Shown here: one piece after another, positions 8,410 through 15,315 of the stretch
Numbering within the stretch: the first letter of the stretch is position 1
How the letters are laid out: every line of letters starts with the position of its first letter
From: Sphingomonas bacterium
GTDB lineage: Bacteria; Pseudomonadota; Alphaproteobacteria; Sphingomonadales; Sphingomonadaceae
Direction: 5' to 3'
DNA: 33,288 nucleotides
Assembly (NCBI RefSeq): GCF_028293085.1
Contig: NZ_JAQGLC010000287.1
Span: forward strand, 1-33,288
Made by a program: the position numbers and the translations under genes
The notes under the pieces: generated by a model
Seen by the model: the letters and a program-made list of their open reading frames with translations, nothing else
What the model was told of the DNA's origin: nothing
Database searches by the model: none

Positions 8410-8847
8410 ATGGCGATGCAGCTTCCCTCCCAGCGCGGCCGCGGCCGGCGCGCGCCAATGGCGGAGATCAACGTCACGCCGCTGGTCGACGTGATGCTGG
8501 TGCTGCTCATCATCTTCATGGTGACGGCGCCGCTGCTCACCGCCGGCGTGCCGGTCAATTTGCCGGACAGCCGGGCCAAGCCGCTCGACCAGGATCAGAA
8601 GCCGATCCAGATCTCGATGGAGGCCGGCGGCAAGATCTTCGTCGACCAGGATGAGGTCACCGCGGAGATCCTGCCCGACGTGCTGCAGCAGCTCGCGGCC
8701 AAGGCCGAAGGGGGGCAACCGCCCCAGATCTTCCTCCGCGCCGACAAGAATCTCGATTATGGCCGCGTGATGCGCGTGATGGGCGAGCTCAACCGCGCCG
8801 GCCTCAACCGCGTCGCGCTCGTTACCGTGGGCGACGACGGCAAGTGA
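8410..8847 (+). CDS. tolR: TolR, inner-membrane subunit of the Tol-Pal system
   Basis: A 145-residue ExbD/TolR family protein with one N-terminal helix and a periplasmic domain. AEINVTPLVDVMLVLLIIF holds the helix, and D27 corresponds to the essential proton-carrying aspartate of the family. The periplasmic part contains LRADKNLDYGRVMRVMGELN, the typical C-terminal domain that undergoes rearrangement and binds peptidoglycan. It begins immediately after the tolQ stop and ends in TGATG, in which the ATG opens a five-codon reading frame leading to tolA. Confidence 0.96.
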   Translation: MAMQLPSQRGRGRRAPMAEINVTPLVDVMLVLLIIFMVTAPLLTAGVPVNLPDSRAKPLDQDQKPIQISMEAGGKIFVDQDEVTAEILPDVLQQLAAKAEGGQPPQIFLRADKNLDYGRVMRVMGELNRAGLNRVALVTVGDDGK

Positions 8848-8864
8848 TGCAGCGGGCGGCCTGA
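8847..8864 (+). other. Five-codon ORF (MQRAA) bridging tolR and tolA
   Basis: ATG at 8847 overlaps the tolR stop (TGATG) and the mini-ORF's own stop at 8862-8864 overlaps the tolA ATG in the same TGATG arrangement. The flanking 10-mers TGATGCAGCG at 8845-8854 and 8862-8871 are identical. There is only a weak purine-rich stretch ahead of tolA, so ribosomes finishing tolR could re-initiate here and be delivered to tolA. A relay role is inferred; a leftover of a 17-bp duplication is the simpler explanation. Confidence 0.35.
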
Positions 8865-9745
8865 TGCAGCGATCGGAAGCAATCGGACTGGGCGTCGCGC
8901 TGGTCGCTCATGTCGTGCTGTTCGGGCTGCTCTCGGTCGGCTTCCTCGCCACGCCCAATCCGGCAAAGCTGAAACAGGCGCCGATCGACGTGTCGCTGGT
9001 CGACGATGTCGGGCTGGTCGCCCAGGCGCCGCAATCGGTCGTCCCGCCCGCCGAATCGCGCGCGCCCGATCAGGGCCCGCCCGAGGATGCCGCGCCGCCC
9101 GCGCCGAAGGAAGAGGCGCAGCCCGATCCGGTACCCCCCGCGCCCCAGCCCAAGGCCGCGCCCCCGCCCAAGCCCGCGCCCAATGCGGTGCCCCAGCCCA
9201 AGAAGCCGGTCGCGCCGACGCCGGATAAATCGAAGAAGCCGCCCAGCCGGGACGCAGCTCAGGCCAGCAGGAATGCCGCCAGCGCGGCTGGGACCGGGAC
9301 CGATGCGAGCGCCGCCAACAAGCGCCCGCGCGGCTCACGGCTCGGCGACGATTTCCTGAAGGGTCTCTCCGACAAGCCCTCGAAGACGCAATCCGTGGTG
9401 CCGCAGGCGGCCGTGATGAACCAGCAGGCGATGGCGGACATCGGTTCCGCGATCAAACGACAGGTCCAGCCCTGTGCCGACCGGCAGGTCAAGCCCGGCC
9501 CGGGCGCGGAGCGCATCATCGTGACCATCCGGCTGCGGATGAATCGCGACGGCTCGCTGATCGGCAATCCGACGATCGTCGGGCATAGTGGCGTCGACGA
9601 CGAGAATAGCCGATACCAGGATCGGGTGGACGACAATGCGATCGCCACCTTCAAGGGCTGCTCGCCGCTGCGCGGGCTGCCGGACGAGCTCTACGCCGTT
9701 GCGAATGGCTGGAGCGATTTCAGAATGCGCTACAATCTCAGATGA
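8864..9745 (+). CDS. tolA: TolA-like energy-transducing protein
   Basis: A 293-residue protein that links the TolQR motor to Pal across the periplasm. One N-terminal helix spans about residues 7-29. A Pro/Ala/Lys-rich linker follows (about 50-135, with repeated PxP and KPAP runs), replacing the long Ala/Lys helix of enterobacterial TolA. The C-terminal domain (about 195-293) contains IKRQVQPCADRQVKPGPG and ends with a GWSDFRMRYNL tail; two cysteines (in QPCAD and FKGCSPL) may form the disulfide known in TolA domain III. The family resemblance lies in this domain and in position. The stop overlaps the tolB start (ATGA). Confidence 0.9.
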   Translation: MQRSEAIGLGVALVAHVVLFGLLSVGFLATPNPAKLKQAPIDVSLVDDVGLVAQAPQSVVPPAESRAPDQGPPEDAAPPAPKEEAQPDPVPPAPQPKAAPPPKPAPNAVPQPKKPVAPTPDKSKKPPSRDAAQASRNAASAAGTGTDASAANKRPRGSRLGDDFLKGLSDKPSKTQSVVPQAAVMNQQAMADIGSAIKRQVQPCADRQVKPGPGAERIIVTIRLRMNRDGSLIGNPTIVGHSGVDDENSRYQDRVDDNAIATFKGCSPLRGLPDELYAVANGWSDFRMRYNLR

Positions 9746-11187
9746 GGATCATCATGATGCCTTCCCGTCTCGCTTTGTTGACCGCCGCCATGGCTGCGGC
9801 GCTGTTCCCCGCGATGGCGGCCCAGGCACAGCAGGCGCCTGCCCAGCAGCCCCCGGCTCCCGCTTCCGCGCAGACCCCGCCCAATCAGACTGGGCCCGAT
9901 CAGACCGCCGGGCCGGATCAGAGCGGCGGTCTGGTCGTCGACGTGACCGGCGGCACCTCGGCGCCGCTCGGCATCGCGATCCCAGTGATGCCCACCTCGG
10001 CGGTGGTGAACACGCCCGCGGGCCCGACCGACAAGCTCGGCCGCGATCTCGCCCAGATCGTCACCAACGACCTGAAGAATAGCGGGCTGTTCAACCCCGT
10101 GGCCGCGAACGTGCTCAAGGGCGTCGCCTATCCCGAGGTCACCGCGCCCTCGTTCGATTATTGGGGCGGGGCCGGGGCGCAGACCCTCGTCCAGGGCTTC
10201 GTCCGCGCCAATGGCGACGGCACGCTGACGGTCGGCTGCTATCTCTACGACATCTTCGCGCGCAGCGAGCTGACGCGGCAGGGCTTCGTCGTCTCGCCCG
10301 GCGACTGGCGCCGCGCGGGGCATAAATGTGCCGACATGGTCTATACCCGCCTCACCGGCGAAGGCCCCTATTTCGACAGCCGCATCATCTACGTCTCCGA
10401 AACCGGCCCCAAGGGGAAACGCTTCAAGCGCCTCGCGATCATGGACCAGGACGGCGCGAATCACCGCTTCCTGACCAACGGCCAGTCGATCGTTCTGACC
10501 CCGCGCTTCTCGCCGGACCAGAAGTCGATCGTCTATATGAGCTATCTCAACGACCGCCCGGCGCTCTATGTGTACGATATTGGGACAGCCCGGCAGCGCC
10601 TGCTGGTCAACAATCCCAACATCACCTTCGCGCCGCGCTTCTCGCCCGATGGCCGCTGGATCCTCTTCTCGATGGCGGTGGCGGGCAACACCGATATCTA
10701 TCGCGTCCCCACGGCGGGCGGTTCGCCGCAGCGGCTGACCAATGCGCCCGGGATCGATACCGGCGGCAGCTATTCGCCCGACGGCAGCCGCATTGCCTTC
10801 GAGAGCGATCGCTCTGGCTCGCAGCAGATCTATGTGATGAACGCCGACGGATCGAACCCGCAACGAATCACTTTCGGCGGAGGACGTTACGCCACGCCGG
10901 CGTGGAGCCCGCGCGGCGACCTCATCGCCTTCACCAGGGTCTCCGGCGATTTCCGCATCGGGGTGATGAGCCCCGCCGGCGGCAACGAACGGCTGCTGAC
11001 CGACAATTGGCAGGACGAGAGCCCGAGCTGGTCGCCCAACGGGCGGGTGATCACCTTCTTCCGCTCGCATCAGGGCGGTGCGGGCAATGCCGATCTCTGG
11101 TCGGTCGACCTTACCGGCGTGAACGAACGCAAGATTCCGACCCCGCTCGATGGATCCGATCCAGCCTGGGGACCGTTACGCCCCTGA
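9742..11187 (+). CDS. tolB: TolB, periplasmic beta-propeller of the Tol-Pal system
   Basis: A 481-residue secreted protein. Residues 1-30 form a signal peptide ending AAQAQ, followed by a Pro/Gln-rich linker (to about 60) that makes it longer than the usual about 430 residues. The N-terminal alpha/beta domain comes next (LGRDLAQIVTNDLKNSGLF), then a six-bladed propeller with WD40-like repeats such as FSPDGRWILF, YSPDGSRIAFESDRSG and WSPRGDLIAFTRVSG. TolB binds Pal and is released as TolA contacts Pal. Start chosen at 9742 in the ATGA overlap with tolA; the ATG at 9754 would also leave a signal peptide. Confidence 0.96.
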   Translation: MRIIMMPSRLALLTAAMAAALFPAMAAQAQQAPAQQPPAPASAQTPPNQTGPDQTAGPDQSGGLVVDVTGGTSAPLGIAIPVMPTSAVVNTPAGPTDKLGRDLAQIVTNDLKNSGLFNPVAANVLKGVAYPEVTAPSFDYWGGAGAQTLVQGFVRANGDGTLTVGCYLYDIFARSELTRQGFVVSPGDWRRAGHKCADMVYTRLTGEGPYFDSRIIYVSETGPKGKRFKRLAIMDQDGANHRFLTNGQSIVLTPRFSPDQKSIVYMSYLNDRPALYVYDIGTARQRLLVNNPNITFAPRFSPDGRWILFSMAVAGNTDIYRVPTAGGSPQRLTNAPGIDTGGSYSPDGSRIAFESDRSGSQQIYVMNADGSNPQRITFGGGRYATPAWSPRGDLIAFTRVSGDFRIGVMSPAGGNERLLTDNWQDESPSWSPNGRVITFFRSHQGGAGNADLWSVDLTGVNERKIPTPLDGSDPAWGPLRP

Positions 11188-11297
11188 CGTTTCTGCATCC
11201 ATGACCGATTCGGCCCCGGCGTTGACTCTCGTTAACCAAACGGCGATGCCCGATATGGAAGCGCAATCGAAACGACATTGATCGAAGGAGAAGCCTG

Positions 11298-11792
11298 ATG
11301 GCCAGACTGACGACCACGCTCATCGTTGCCGCCGCGCTCGTCGCGATGGGCGGCTGCGCCAAGCATCCGCGGGAAATTCCGCCTGCGCCAAACCAGAATA
11401 CCGGCCCGGTCACGACGGACAATGTCGTCCCCGGTTCCCGCGCCGACTTCGAACGCTCGGTCACCAGCAACACGGTCAACTTCGCGCTCGACAAATATGA
11501 TATCGATCCGCACGCCCGCGCCATCCTCGACAGCCAGGCCGCCTGGCTCGCCAAATGGCCGAACGTGCCCGTCAGCCTCGAGGGGCATTGCGACGAGCGC
11601 GGCACCCGCGAATATAATCTCGCGCTCGGCGATCGCCGCGCCAACGCCGCCAAGAACTATCTCGCGGCGCGCGGCATCAACCCGGCGCGCATCTCGACGA
11701 TCAGCTACGGCAAGGAGCGTCCGATCGCTCTTGGCTCGGACGAGGCCAGCTGGGCCCAGAACCGCCGCGCGGTGACGATCGTCCTCAACTGA
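11298..11792 (+). CDS. pal: Peptidoglycan-associated lipoprotein Pal
   Basis: A 164-residue outer-membrane lipoprotein. The signal sequence ends with a lipobox-like AMGG before C20, the acylated cysteine. After a flexible stretch the OmpA-like domain begins near residue 55 (SNTVNFALDKYDIDPHA) and carries the peptidoglycan-binding segment GHCDERGTREYN, then LALGDRRANAAKNYL, in which Asp and Arg contact diaminopimelate. An excellent GAAGGAG ribosome site lies 6 nt before ATG 11298. The 110-nt gap after tolB contains TTGACT at 11222, a possible separate pal promoter, as is common for this gene. No cpoB/ybgF follows; the operon ends at the terminator at 11845-11876. Confidence 0.97.
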   Translation: MARLTTTLIVAAALVAMGGCAKHPREIPPAPNQNTGPVTTDNVVPGSRADFERSVTSNTVNFALDKYDIDPHARAILDSQAAWLAKWPNVPVSLEGHCDERGTREYNLALGDRRANAAKNYLAARGINPARISTISYGKERPIALGSDEASWAQNRRAVTIVLN

Positions 11793-11806
11793 CGCGCTTG
11801 CTCGTC

Positions 11807-11826
11807 ATCCCGGCGCAGGCCGGGAT
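11807..11826. repeat. Short REP-like hairpin ATCCCGGC-GCAG-GCCGGGAT
   Basis: A perfect 8-bp stem with a 4-nt loop directly downstream of pal, preceded by CGTC. Elements of the form GTCATCCCGGC...GCCGGGATC are dispersed in many copies between genes of sphingomonads and other Proteobacteria (general knowledge). No second copy of this exact form was seen in the window. It lacks a T-run and stands 18 bp before the true terminator. Confidence 0.5.
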
Positions 11827-11844
11827 CGCGGGCCACATGAACGA

Positions 11845-11876
11845 CGCCGCCGGATCACCCGATCCGGCGGCGTTTT
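11845..11876 (+). terminator. Intrinsic terminator of the Tol-Pal operon
   Basis: A perfect 12-bp inverted repeat, CGCCGCCGGATC at 11845-11856 and GATCCGGCGGCG at 11861-11872, with loop ACCC and a TTTT tail at 11873-11876. It lies 53 nt after the pal stop and before the promoter of the SPFH operon. This is a textbook rho-independent terminator for the plus strand. Confidence 0.88.
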
Positions 11877-11895
11877 CGCGTCTGTCCGATTCCCC

Positions 11896-11936
11896 TTGTA
11901 ACCACCAAAATACCGATATAAATGTGATATCACATT
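11896..11936 (+). promoter_or_regulatory. SPFH operon promoter with 16-bp palindromic operator
   Basis: AATGTGATATCACATT at 11921-11936 is a perfect 16-bp palindrome ending just ahead of the GGGAGGG ribosome site of the SPFH gene. A TTGTAA box at 11896-11901 and an AT-rich TATAAAT at 11917-11923 give a possible -35/-10 pair with a short 15-bp spacer; the palindrome overlaps the -10 and the likely transcription start. A repressor bound here would block transcription. The ribbon-helix-helix protein encoded in the same operon is a natural candidate; a GntR-type or CRP-like factor is an alternative because TGTGA-TCACA halves are present, although without the usual 6-bp spacer. The palindrome is certain, the promoter boxes less so. 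Confidence 0.6.
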
Positions 11937-11950
11937 AACGGGAGGGTCCC

Positions 11951-12853
11951 ATGTCGGATTCGGTTGCCAGAAATACCGCGCTCACGCTGTCGAGCGAGCG
12001 TACCGCCGCGACGTCGGGCGGCTACATCATGTTGTTCGTCTTGCTGCTCGCTATCGTGGCCGGCGTGTTCGGCGCGTCGATGATGCAGGGCAATCCCGCG
12101 ATCGGCGGCATGACCATCGCCGCGGCGGTCCTGGTCTTCGTCTTCGTCCTGTGCGGCTTCTACATGCAACAGCCCAACCAGGCGACGGCGATCACCCTGT
12201 TCGGCTCGTACAAGGGCACCGATCGCAACACCGGGCTGCGCTGGGTGCTGCCCTGGCTCGGCCGCAAGAAGGTGTCGCTCCGCGCCAACAACATGATCTC
12301 CGAACGCCTCAAGGTGAACGATCTGCGCGGCAACCCGATCGAGATCGCGGCGCAGGTGGTGTGGCGCGTGACCGACACCGCGCAGGCGCTGTTCGACATC
12401 GACGATTACAAGGCGTTCGTGATCGTCCAGATCGAGGCGGCGGTGCGCACCATCGGCGCGCGCTATCCCTACGACGATTTCGAGCATCAGGAAGTAACGC
12501 TGCGCGGCAACCACGACCAGGTCTCGGCGGAGCTGCGCACCGAGCTGATCGCCCGGCTGGTCGTTGCCGGCATCACCGTCGACGAGTGCGGCTTCACCCA
12601 TCTCGCCTATGCGCAGGAGATTGCCGGCGCGATGCTGCGCCGCCAGCAGGCCCAGGCAGTGGTCGCGGCCCGCAAGACGCTGGTCGAGGGCGCGGTCGGC
12701 ATGGTCGAGATGGCGCTCGACCTGCTGTCGGCGAAGAATGTCGTCGAGCTCGACGACGAGCGCCGCGCGGCGATGGTCTCGAACCTGATGGTCGTGCTGT
12801 GCGGCGAACGCGATACCCAGCCGGTCGTGAATACCGGCACGCTCTACCAGTAA
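11951..12853 (+). CDS. SPFH/band-7 domain membrane protein
   Basis: A 300-residue protein with two N-terminal helices (about residues 24-46 and 53-72), then an SPFH/prohibitin-type domain: [18 protein letters not shown], a [18 protein letters not shown] segment, and a helical C-terminal part rich in Ala, Gln and Glu ([20 protein letters not shown]) that in this family forms the oligomerising coiled coil. SPFH proteins assemble into ring-like membrane scaffolds that organise lipids or protect proteases and transporters. The start at ATG 11951 has a GGGAGGG site 4-5 nt upstream. First gene of an operon with an Arc-like protein and two small membrane proteins. The actual cargo or partner is unknown. 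Confidence 0.9.
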   Translation: MSDSVARNTALTLSSERTAATSGGYIMLFVLLLAIVAGVFGASMMQGNPAIGGMTIAAAVLVFVFVLCGFYMQQPNQATAITLFGSYKGTDRNTGLRWVLPWLGRKKVSLRANNMISERLKVNDLRGNPIEIAAQVVWRVTDTAQALFDIDDYKAFVIVQIEAAVRTIGARYPYDDFEHQEVTLRGNHDQVSAELRTELIARLVVAGITVDECGFTHLAYAQEIAGAMLRRQQAQAVVAARKTLVEGAVGMVEMALDLLSAKNVVELDDERRAAMVSNLMVVLCGERDTQPVVNTGTLYQ

Positions 12854-12863
12854 GGGCTCGGCG

Positions 12864-13073
12864 TTGAGTGCTCCCCCCAAAAAGGCGTTCCCGTTGCGGC
12901 TGGATTCCGCCCTCTATGCGGCGGTCGAGCGCATGGCGGCGGCCGACCTCAGGAGCGTCAACGCCCAGCTCGAATGCCTGCTGCGCGAGGCCTTGTCGAA
13001 GCGCGGCGTGAAGCTCGAAGACCCGGTCCGCGCGAAGCGCGGGCGGCCGGCAAAACCTCAAGGAGACACGTAA
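12864..13073 (+). CDS. Ribbon-helix-helix (Arc-like) DNA-binding protein
   Basis: A 69-residue protein of the Arc/MetJ class. KKAFPLRLDSALYAAVERMA gives the beta-strand and first helix, and the segment DLRSVNAQLECLLREAL the second helix; the C-terminal tail is basic (RAKRGRPAKP), resembling an AT-hook-like RGRP. Such proteins dimerise and insert the strand pair into the DNA major groove, usually at palindromes. The TTG start at 12864 is the only one that preserves the full domain, with AAGGG 7 nt upstream. Its stop codon overlaps the next ATG (TAATG). Likely autoregulator of this operon acting at 11921-11936; antitoxin-like roles are possible but no toxin is adjacent. Confidence 0.85.
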   Translation: MSAPPKKAFPLRLDSALYAAVERMAAADLRSVNAQLECLLREALSKRGVKLEDPVRAKRGRPAKPQGDT

Positions 13074-13168
13074 TGATCGGTATTTTTACCACCCGCGCCC
13101 GCCTTCCCTGGCTCGTCGCAACCTCGTTCCTGCTGCTCGGTCTCGGGCTGCTGGTCCAATTCGGCTGA
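13073..13168 (+). CDS. 31-residue single-TM small protein
   Basis: A tiny gene starting in the TAATG that ends the RHH gene, with a strong AAGGAG ribosome site 7 nt upstream. The product begins MIGIFTTRARLPW and has one hydrophobic helix (about residues 13-29, LVATSFLLLGLGLLVQF). Positively charged residues before the helix predict an N-in orientation. Good ribosome site, overlap with the upstream stop and a clean TM segment support a real gene despite the length. Function unknown; small membrane proteins often tune a larger membrane complex, here perhaps the SPFH protein. Confidence 0.65.
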   Translation: MIGIFTTRARLPWLVATSFLLLGLGLLVQFG

Positions 13169-13179
13169 AGGAGGCCATC

Positions 13180-13449
13180 ATGACGTTCGAGGATCTCAAG
13201 CGCTGGTATCATGTGCGCCCGGGCTATTGGTTCGCCCCCAAGCTGTTCGGCTTCGGCGCGACCCCGGTGACGTGGCAGGGCTGGGCGCTGACATTGGGCT
13301 TCATCGCGGCCTTTGTGCTCGACATGCGGTTCATGCCGGCGAGCCTGCCCAAGGTCGTGGTTGGCCTTGCGTTGATCGCCGCGTTCGTGACGATCGCCTG
13401 GCGCAAGACCGATGGCGGCTGGAATTGGCATTGGGGACCGCGCTCCTAG
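13180..13449 (+). CDS. Small two-TM membrane protein of the SPFH operon
   Basis: An 89-residue protein with a strong GAAGGAGG ribosome site 6 nt before ATG 13180. The N-terminus is amphipathic and aromatic (FEDLKRWYHVRPGYWFAPK), followed by two helices (about residues 32-49, WQGWALTLGFIAAFVLD, and 57-74, LPKVVVGLALIAAFVTIAW) and a Trp-rich tail ending GGWNWHWGP. It starts 11 nt after the 31-residue gene, so all four genes form one transcript. The family was not recognised. The Trp-rich ends suggest interfacial membrane contact. Confidence 0.8.
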   Translation: MTFEDLKRWYHVRPGYWFAPKLFGFGATPVTWQGWALTLGFIAAFVLDMRFMPASLPKVVVGLALIAAFVTIAWRKTDGGWNWHWGPRS

Positions 13450-13450
13450 C

Positions 13451-13472
13451 CCTCCCCCGCGAAGCGGGGAGG
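13451..13472. terminator. Hairpin between convergent SPFH operon and nuclease gene
   Basis: CCTCCCC at 13451-13457 pairs with GGGGAGG at 13466-13472; the inner GC-GAA-GC can also pair. It lies exactly in the 24-nt gap between two convergent genes. There is no T-run, so termination in both directions is inferred from position and stem strength. The motif CCTCCCC..GCGAAGC..GGGGAGG is also a commonly dispersed intergenic repeat in sphingomonads, from memory. Confidence 0.5.
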
Positions 13473-13473
13473 A

Positions 13474-14334
13474 TTAGGACAGCGCCTCGTCCAGCAGCTT
13501 CGCCAGTCGCAAGCCGCCGCGCTCAACCTCGAGCCGCGCGGCGGGCACGATCGACTGGATCGTCGCCTCGTCCAGCACCACGCGCGGCGGCGTCGGCGCG
13601 CAAGGGTCGCCCTTCATCGCGCTGGCATAGGTCACGTCGTGCGCGACCTGCCAGCTCTCGCGGCTCCAGTCGGTCACGCTGCCCGCGGCGATCGCCGCGC
13701 GCTCGGCGGCGGGATAGCGCCGGATCAGCGACGGGCCGGTGGTGATCGCGCGCTCGGCGAGATAGCCGTCCCAGATCGAATGCAGGTTGAGCCGCGGCGT
13801 CTCCAGGGTGCCATAGGTGGCCTTCACGTCGTTGCCGCCCTTGTCGCCCTTCTCGCCGGCATGGAGCGGCTGGTGCAGATCGCCGACGAAGTGGATCAGG
13901 AACACTAGCGCCTGCACACGATCCTTCGCGGGCGTATTCTTGTCGCGGAGCAGCTTCACGTCGCGCTCGATCTGCGCGGACACGCAATTGCCGTCCTTGC
14001 ACGCCTCGGTCAGGTCGAAGGGCTGGCAGATATTCACGTCCTGGAAATGCCAGCTATAGGCGAAATCGAACGGCCTTTTGCCATCCGGCGTCTTGATCGT
14101 CTTGACGCAATCCGCCCAGACGCTCGCGTCGGCGATGTTGCCGGCCGGGCAGGTCGGCGTGTCGAGCAGCGTCGACTGACGCAGGATCCGGTCGATCGCG
14201 ACACGTGTCGTCGGCTTCACATTTGCCCGTGCGATCAGGGCGATAGTCTGATGGCCATATTCCCAATAGGCGGCGGCGGGGGAAGCGGTGGCGGCAAGCG
14301 CGACGGCGGCGATAACGGGGAGGAGGCGACTCAT
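13474..14334 (-). CDS. Secreted S1/P1-type zinc nuclease
   Basis: A 286-residue secreted nuclease of the S1/P1 family (phospholipase C-like fold with three zinc ions) that cleaves single-stranded nucleic acids and 3'-nucleotides. A signal peptide covers residues 1-22. Zinc ligands expected from nuclease P1 are visible: H28, D75, H96, H148, D152, H158, H185 and D189, in FLIHFVGDLHQPLHAG and LNLHSIWDGYL, with the same 4- and 6-residue spacings as in P1. The first mature residue, which binds zinc through its backbone amine and is Trp in P1, would here be Tyr23 followed by Trp24 if cleavage follows AAA. The role is probably phosphate or nucleoside scavenging. Confidence 0.93.
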   Translation of the reverse strand: MSRLLPVIAAVALAATASPAAAYWEYGHQTIALIARANVKPTTRVAIDRILRQSTLLDTPTCPAGNIADASVWADCVKTIKTPDGKRPFDFAYSWHFQDVNICQPFDLTEACKDGNCVSAQIERDVKLLRDKNTPAKDRVQALVFLIHFVGDLHQPLHAGEKGDKGGNDVKATYGTLETPRLNLHSIWDGYLAERAITTGPSLIRRYPAAERAAIAAGSVTDWSRESWQVAHDVTYASAMKGDPCAPTPPRVVLDEATIQSIVPAARLEVERGGLRLAKLLDEALS

Positions 14335-14382
14335 GGCCGCGGCTCTACCCTGTCGGTCGGCCTTGCGAAAGCGGCGCCCATC

Positions 14383-15315
14383 TTATTCGTCGCCGTAGAT
14401 CGCGATCGTCCGCTCGCCCGCCGGGCCGGCCTTCGCGCGGAACATGCCGGCGGTGGTGAAGCTCCACACCGCCTCGCCACCGGCGCCGGCCACGATCACG
14501 CCGCCCTTGCCGCCAAGCGCCATCACCTCGGCCATCACCGCGTCCGCCGCGGCCTGGAGCGGCACGCCGGCCAGCCTGACACGGGCGCAGATCTCATGGG
14601 CGACGCCCGCGCGGATGAAATATTCGCCCGAACCCGTGGCCGAGACAGCCCCGGCCCGGTCGTCGGCATAGGTGCCCGCGCCGATCAGCGGCGAATCGCC
14701 GATCCGGCCCCAGCGCTTGCCGGTGACCCCGCCGGTCGAGGTCGCGGCGGCGACATGGCCGTGCACATCGCGCGCGACCGCGCCGACCGTGCCATATTTC
14801 ATGTCGACGTCGAACCCGCCCGGCCCGAGCGCCTTCAGTTCCTCGAGCTGGCGGCGGCGCTCGGGCAGCACCAGCCAGTCCTGCGTCGCCTGTTCAAGCC
14901 CATGCTCGCGCGAGAAAAGATCGGCACCCTCGCCGCCGAGCAGGACGTGCCGGCTCTGCTCCATCACCGCCCGGGCGAGGCTGACCGGATGACGCGTGGC
15001 GGTCACGCCCGCAACCGCGCCCGCATCCAGCCCGGTGCCCTCCATGATCGCGGCGTCGAGCTCGGCCACGCCCTCGTGGGTGAGCGCGGCACCGCGTCCG
15101 GCGTTGAAATGCGGATCGTCCTCGAGCACGCACACCGCCGCTTCGACCGCGTCGAGCGCCGCGCCGCCCGCTGCCAGCACCGCCGATCCCGCGTCGAGCG
15201 CCCGGCCCAGCGCGTCGCGCGCGCCGGCGTCCGTCTCGGCGGCGATGCGCGCGGGCGTCATCATCCCGGCGCCGCCATGGATCACCAGCGTCCACGCCCG
15301 ATTAGTCACCGTCAT
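14383..15315 (-). CDS. iaaA: Isoaspartyl peptidase / plant-type L-asparaginase
   Basis: A 310-residue Ntn-hydrolase that removes isoaspartyl residues from peptides and hydrolyses asparagine. It is made as a precursor that cuts itself before a threonine; here MKYGTVGAVARD places the nucleophile at T176, giving chains of about 175 and 135 residues. The start VIHGGAG (residues 11-17), the NAGRGA segment (71-76) and the TSTGG and GRIGDSPLIGAGTYAD segments of the beta chain are all typical. No signal peptide, so cytoplasmic. The ATG at 15315 overlaps the stop of the upstream acyltransferase (ATGA), so the two are translationally coupled. Codons upstream of it in the same frame are antisense noise. 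Confidence 0.94.
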   Translation of the reverse strand: MTVTNRAWTLVIHGGAGMMTPARIAAETDAGARDALGRALDAGSAVLAAGGAALDAVEAAVCVLEDDPHFNAGRGAALTHEGVAELDAAIMEGTGLDAGAVAGVTATRHPVSLARAVMEQSRHVLLGGEGADLFSREHGLEQATQDWLVLPERRRQLEELKALGPGGFDVDMKYGTVGAVARDVHGHVAAATSTGGVTGKRWGRIGDSPLIGAGTYADDRAGAVSATGSGEYFIRAGVAHEICARVRLAGVPLQAAADAVMAEVMALGGKGGVIVAGAGGEAVWSFTTAGMFRAKAGPAGERTIAIYGDE

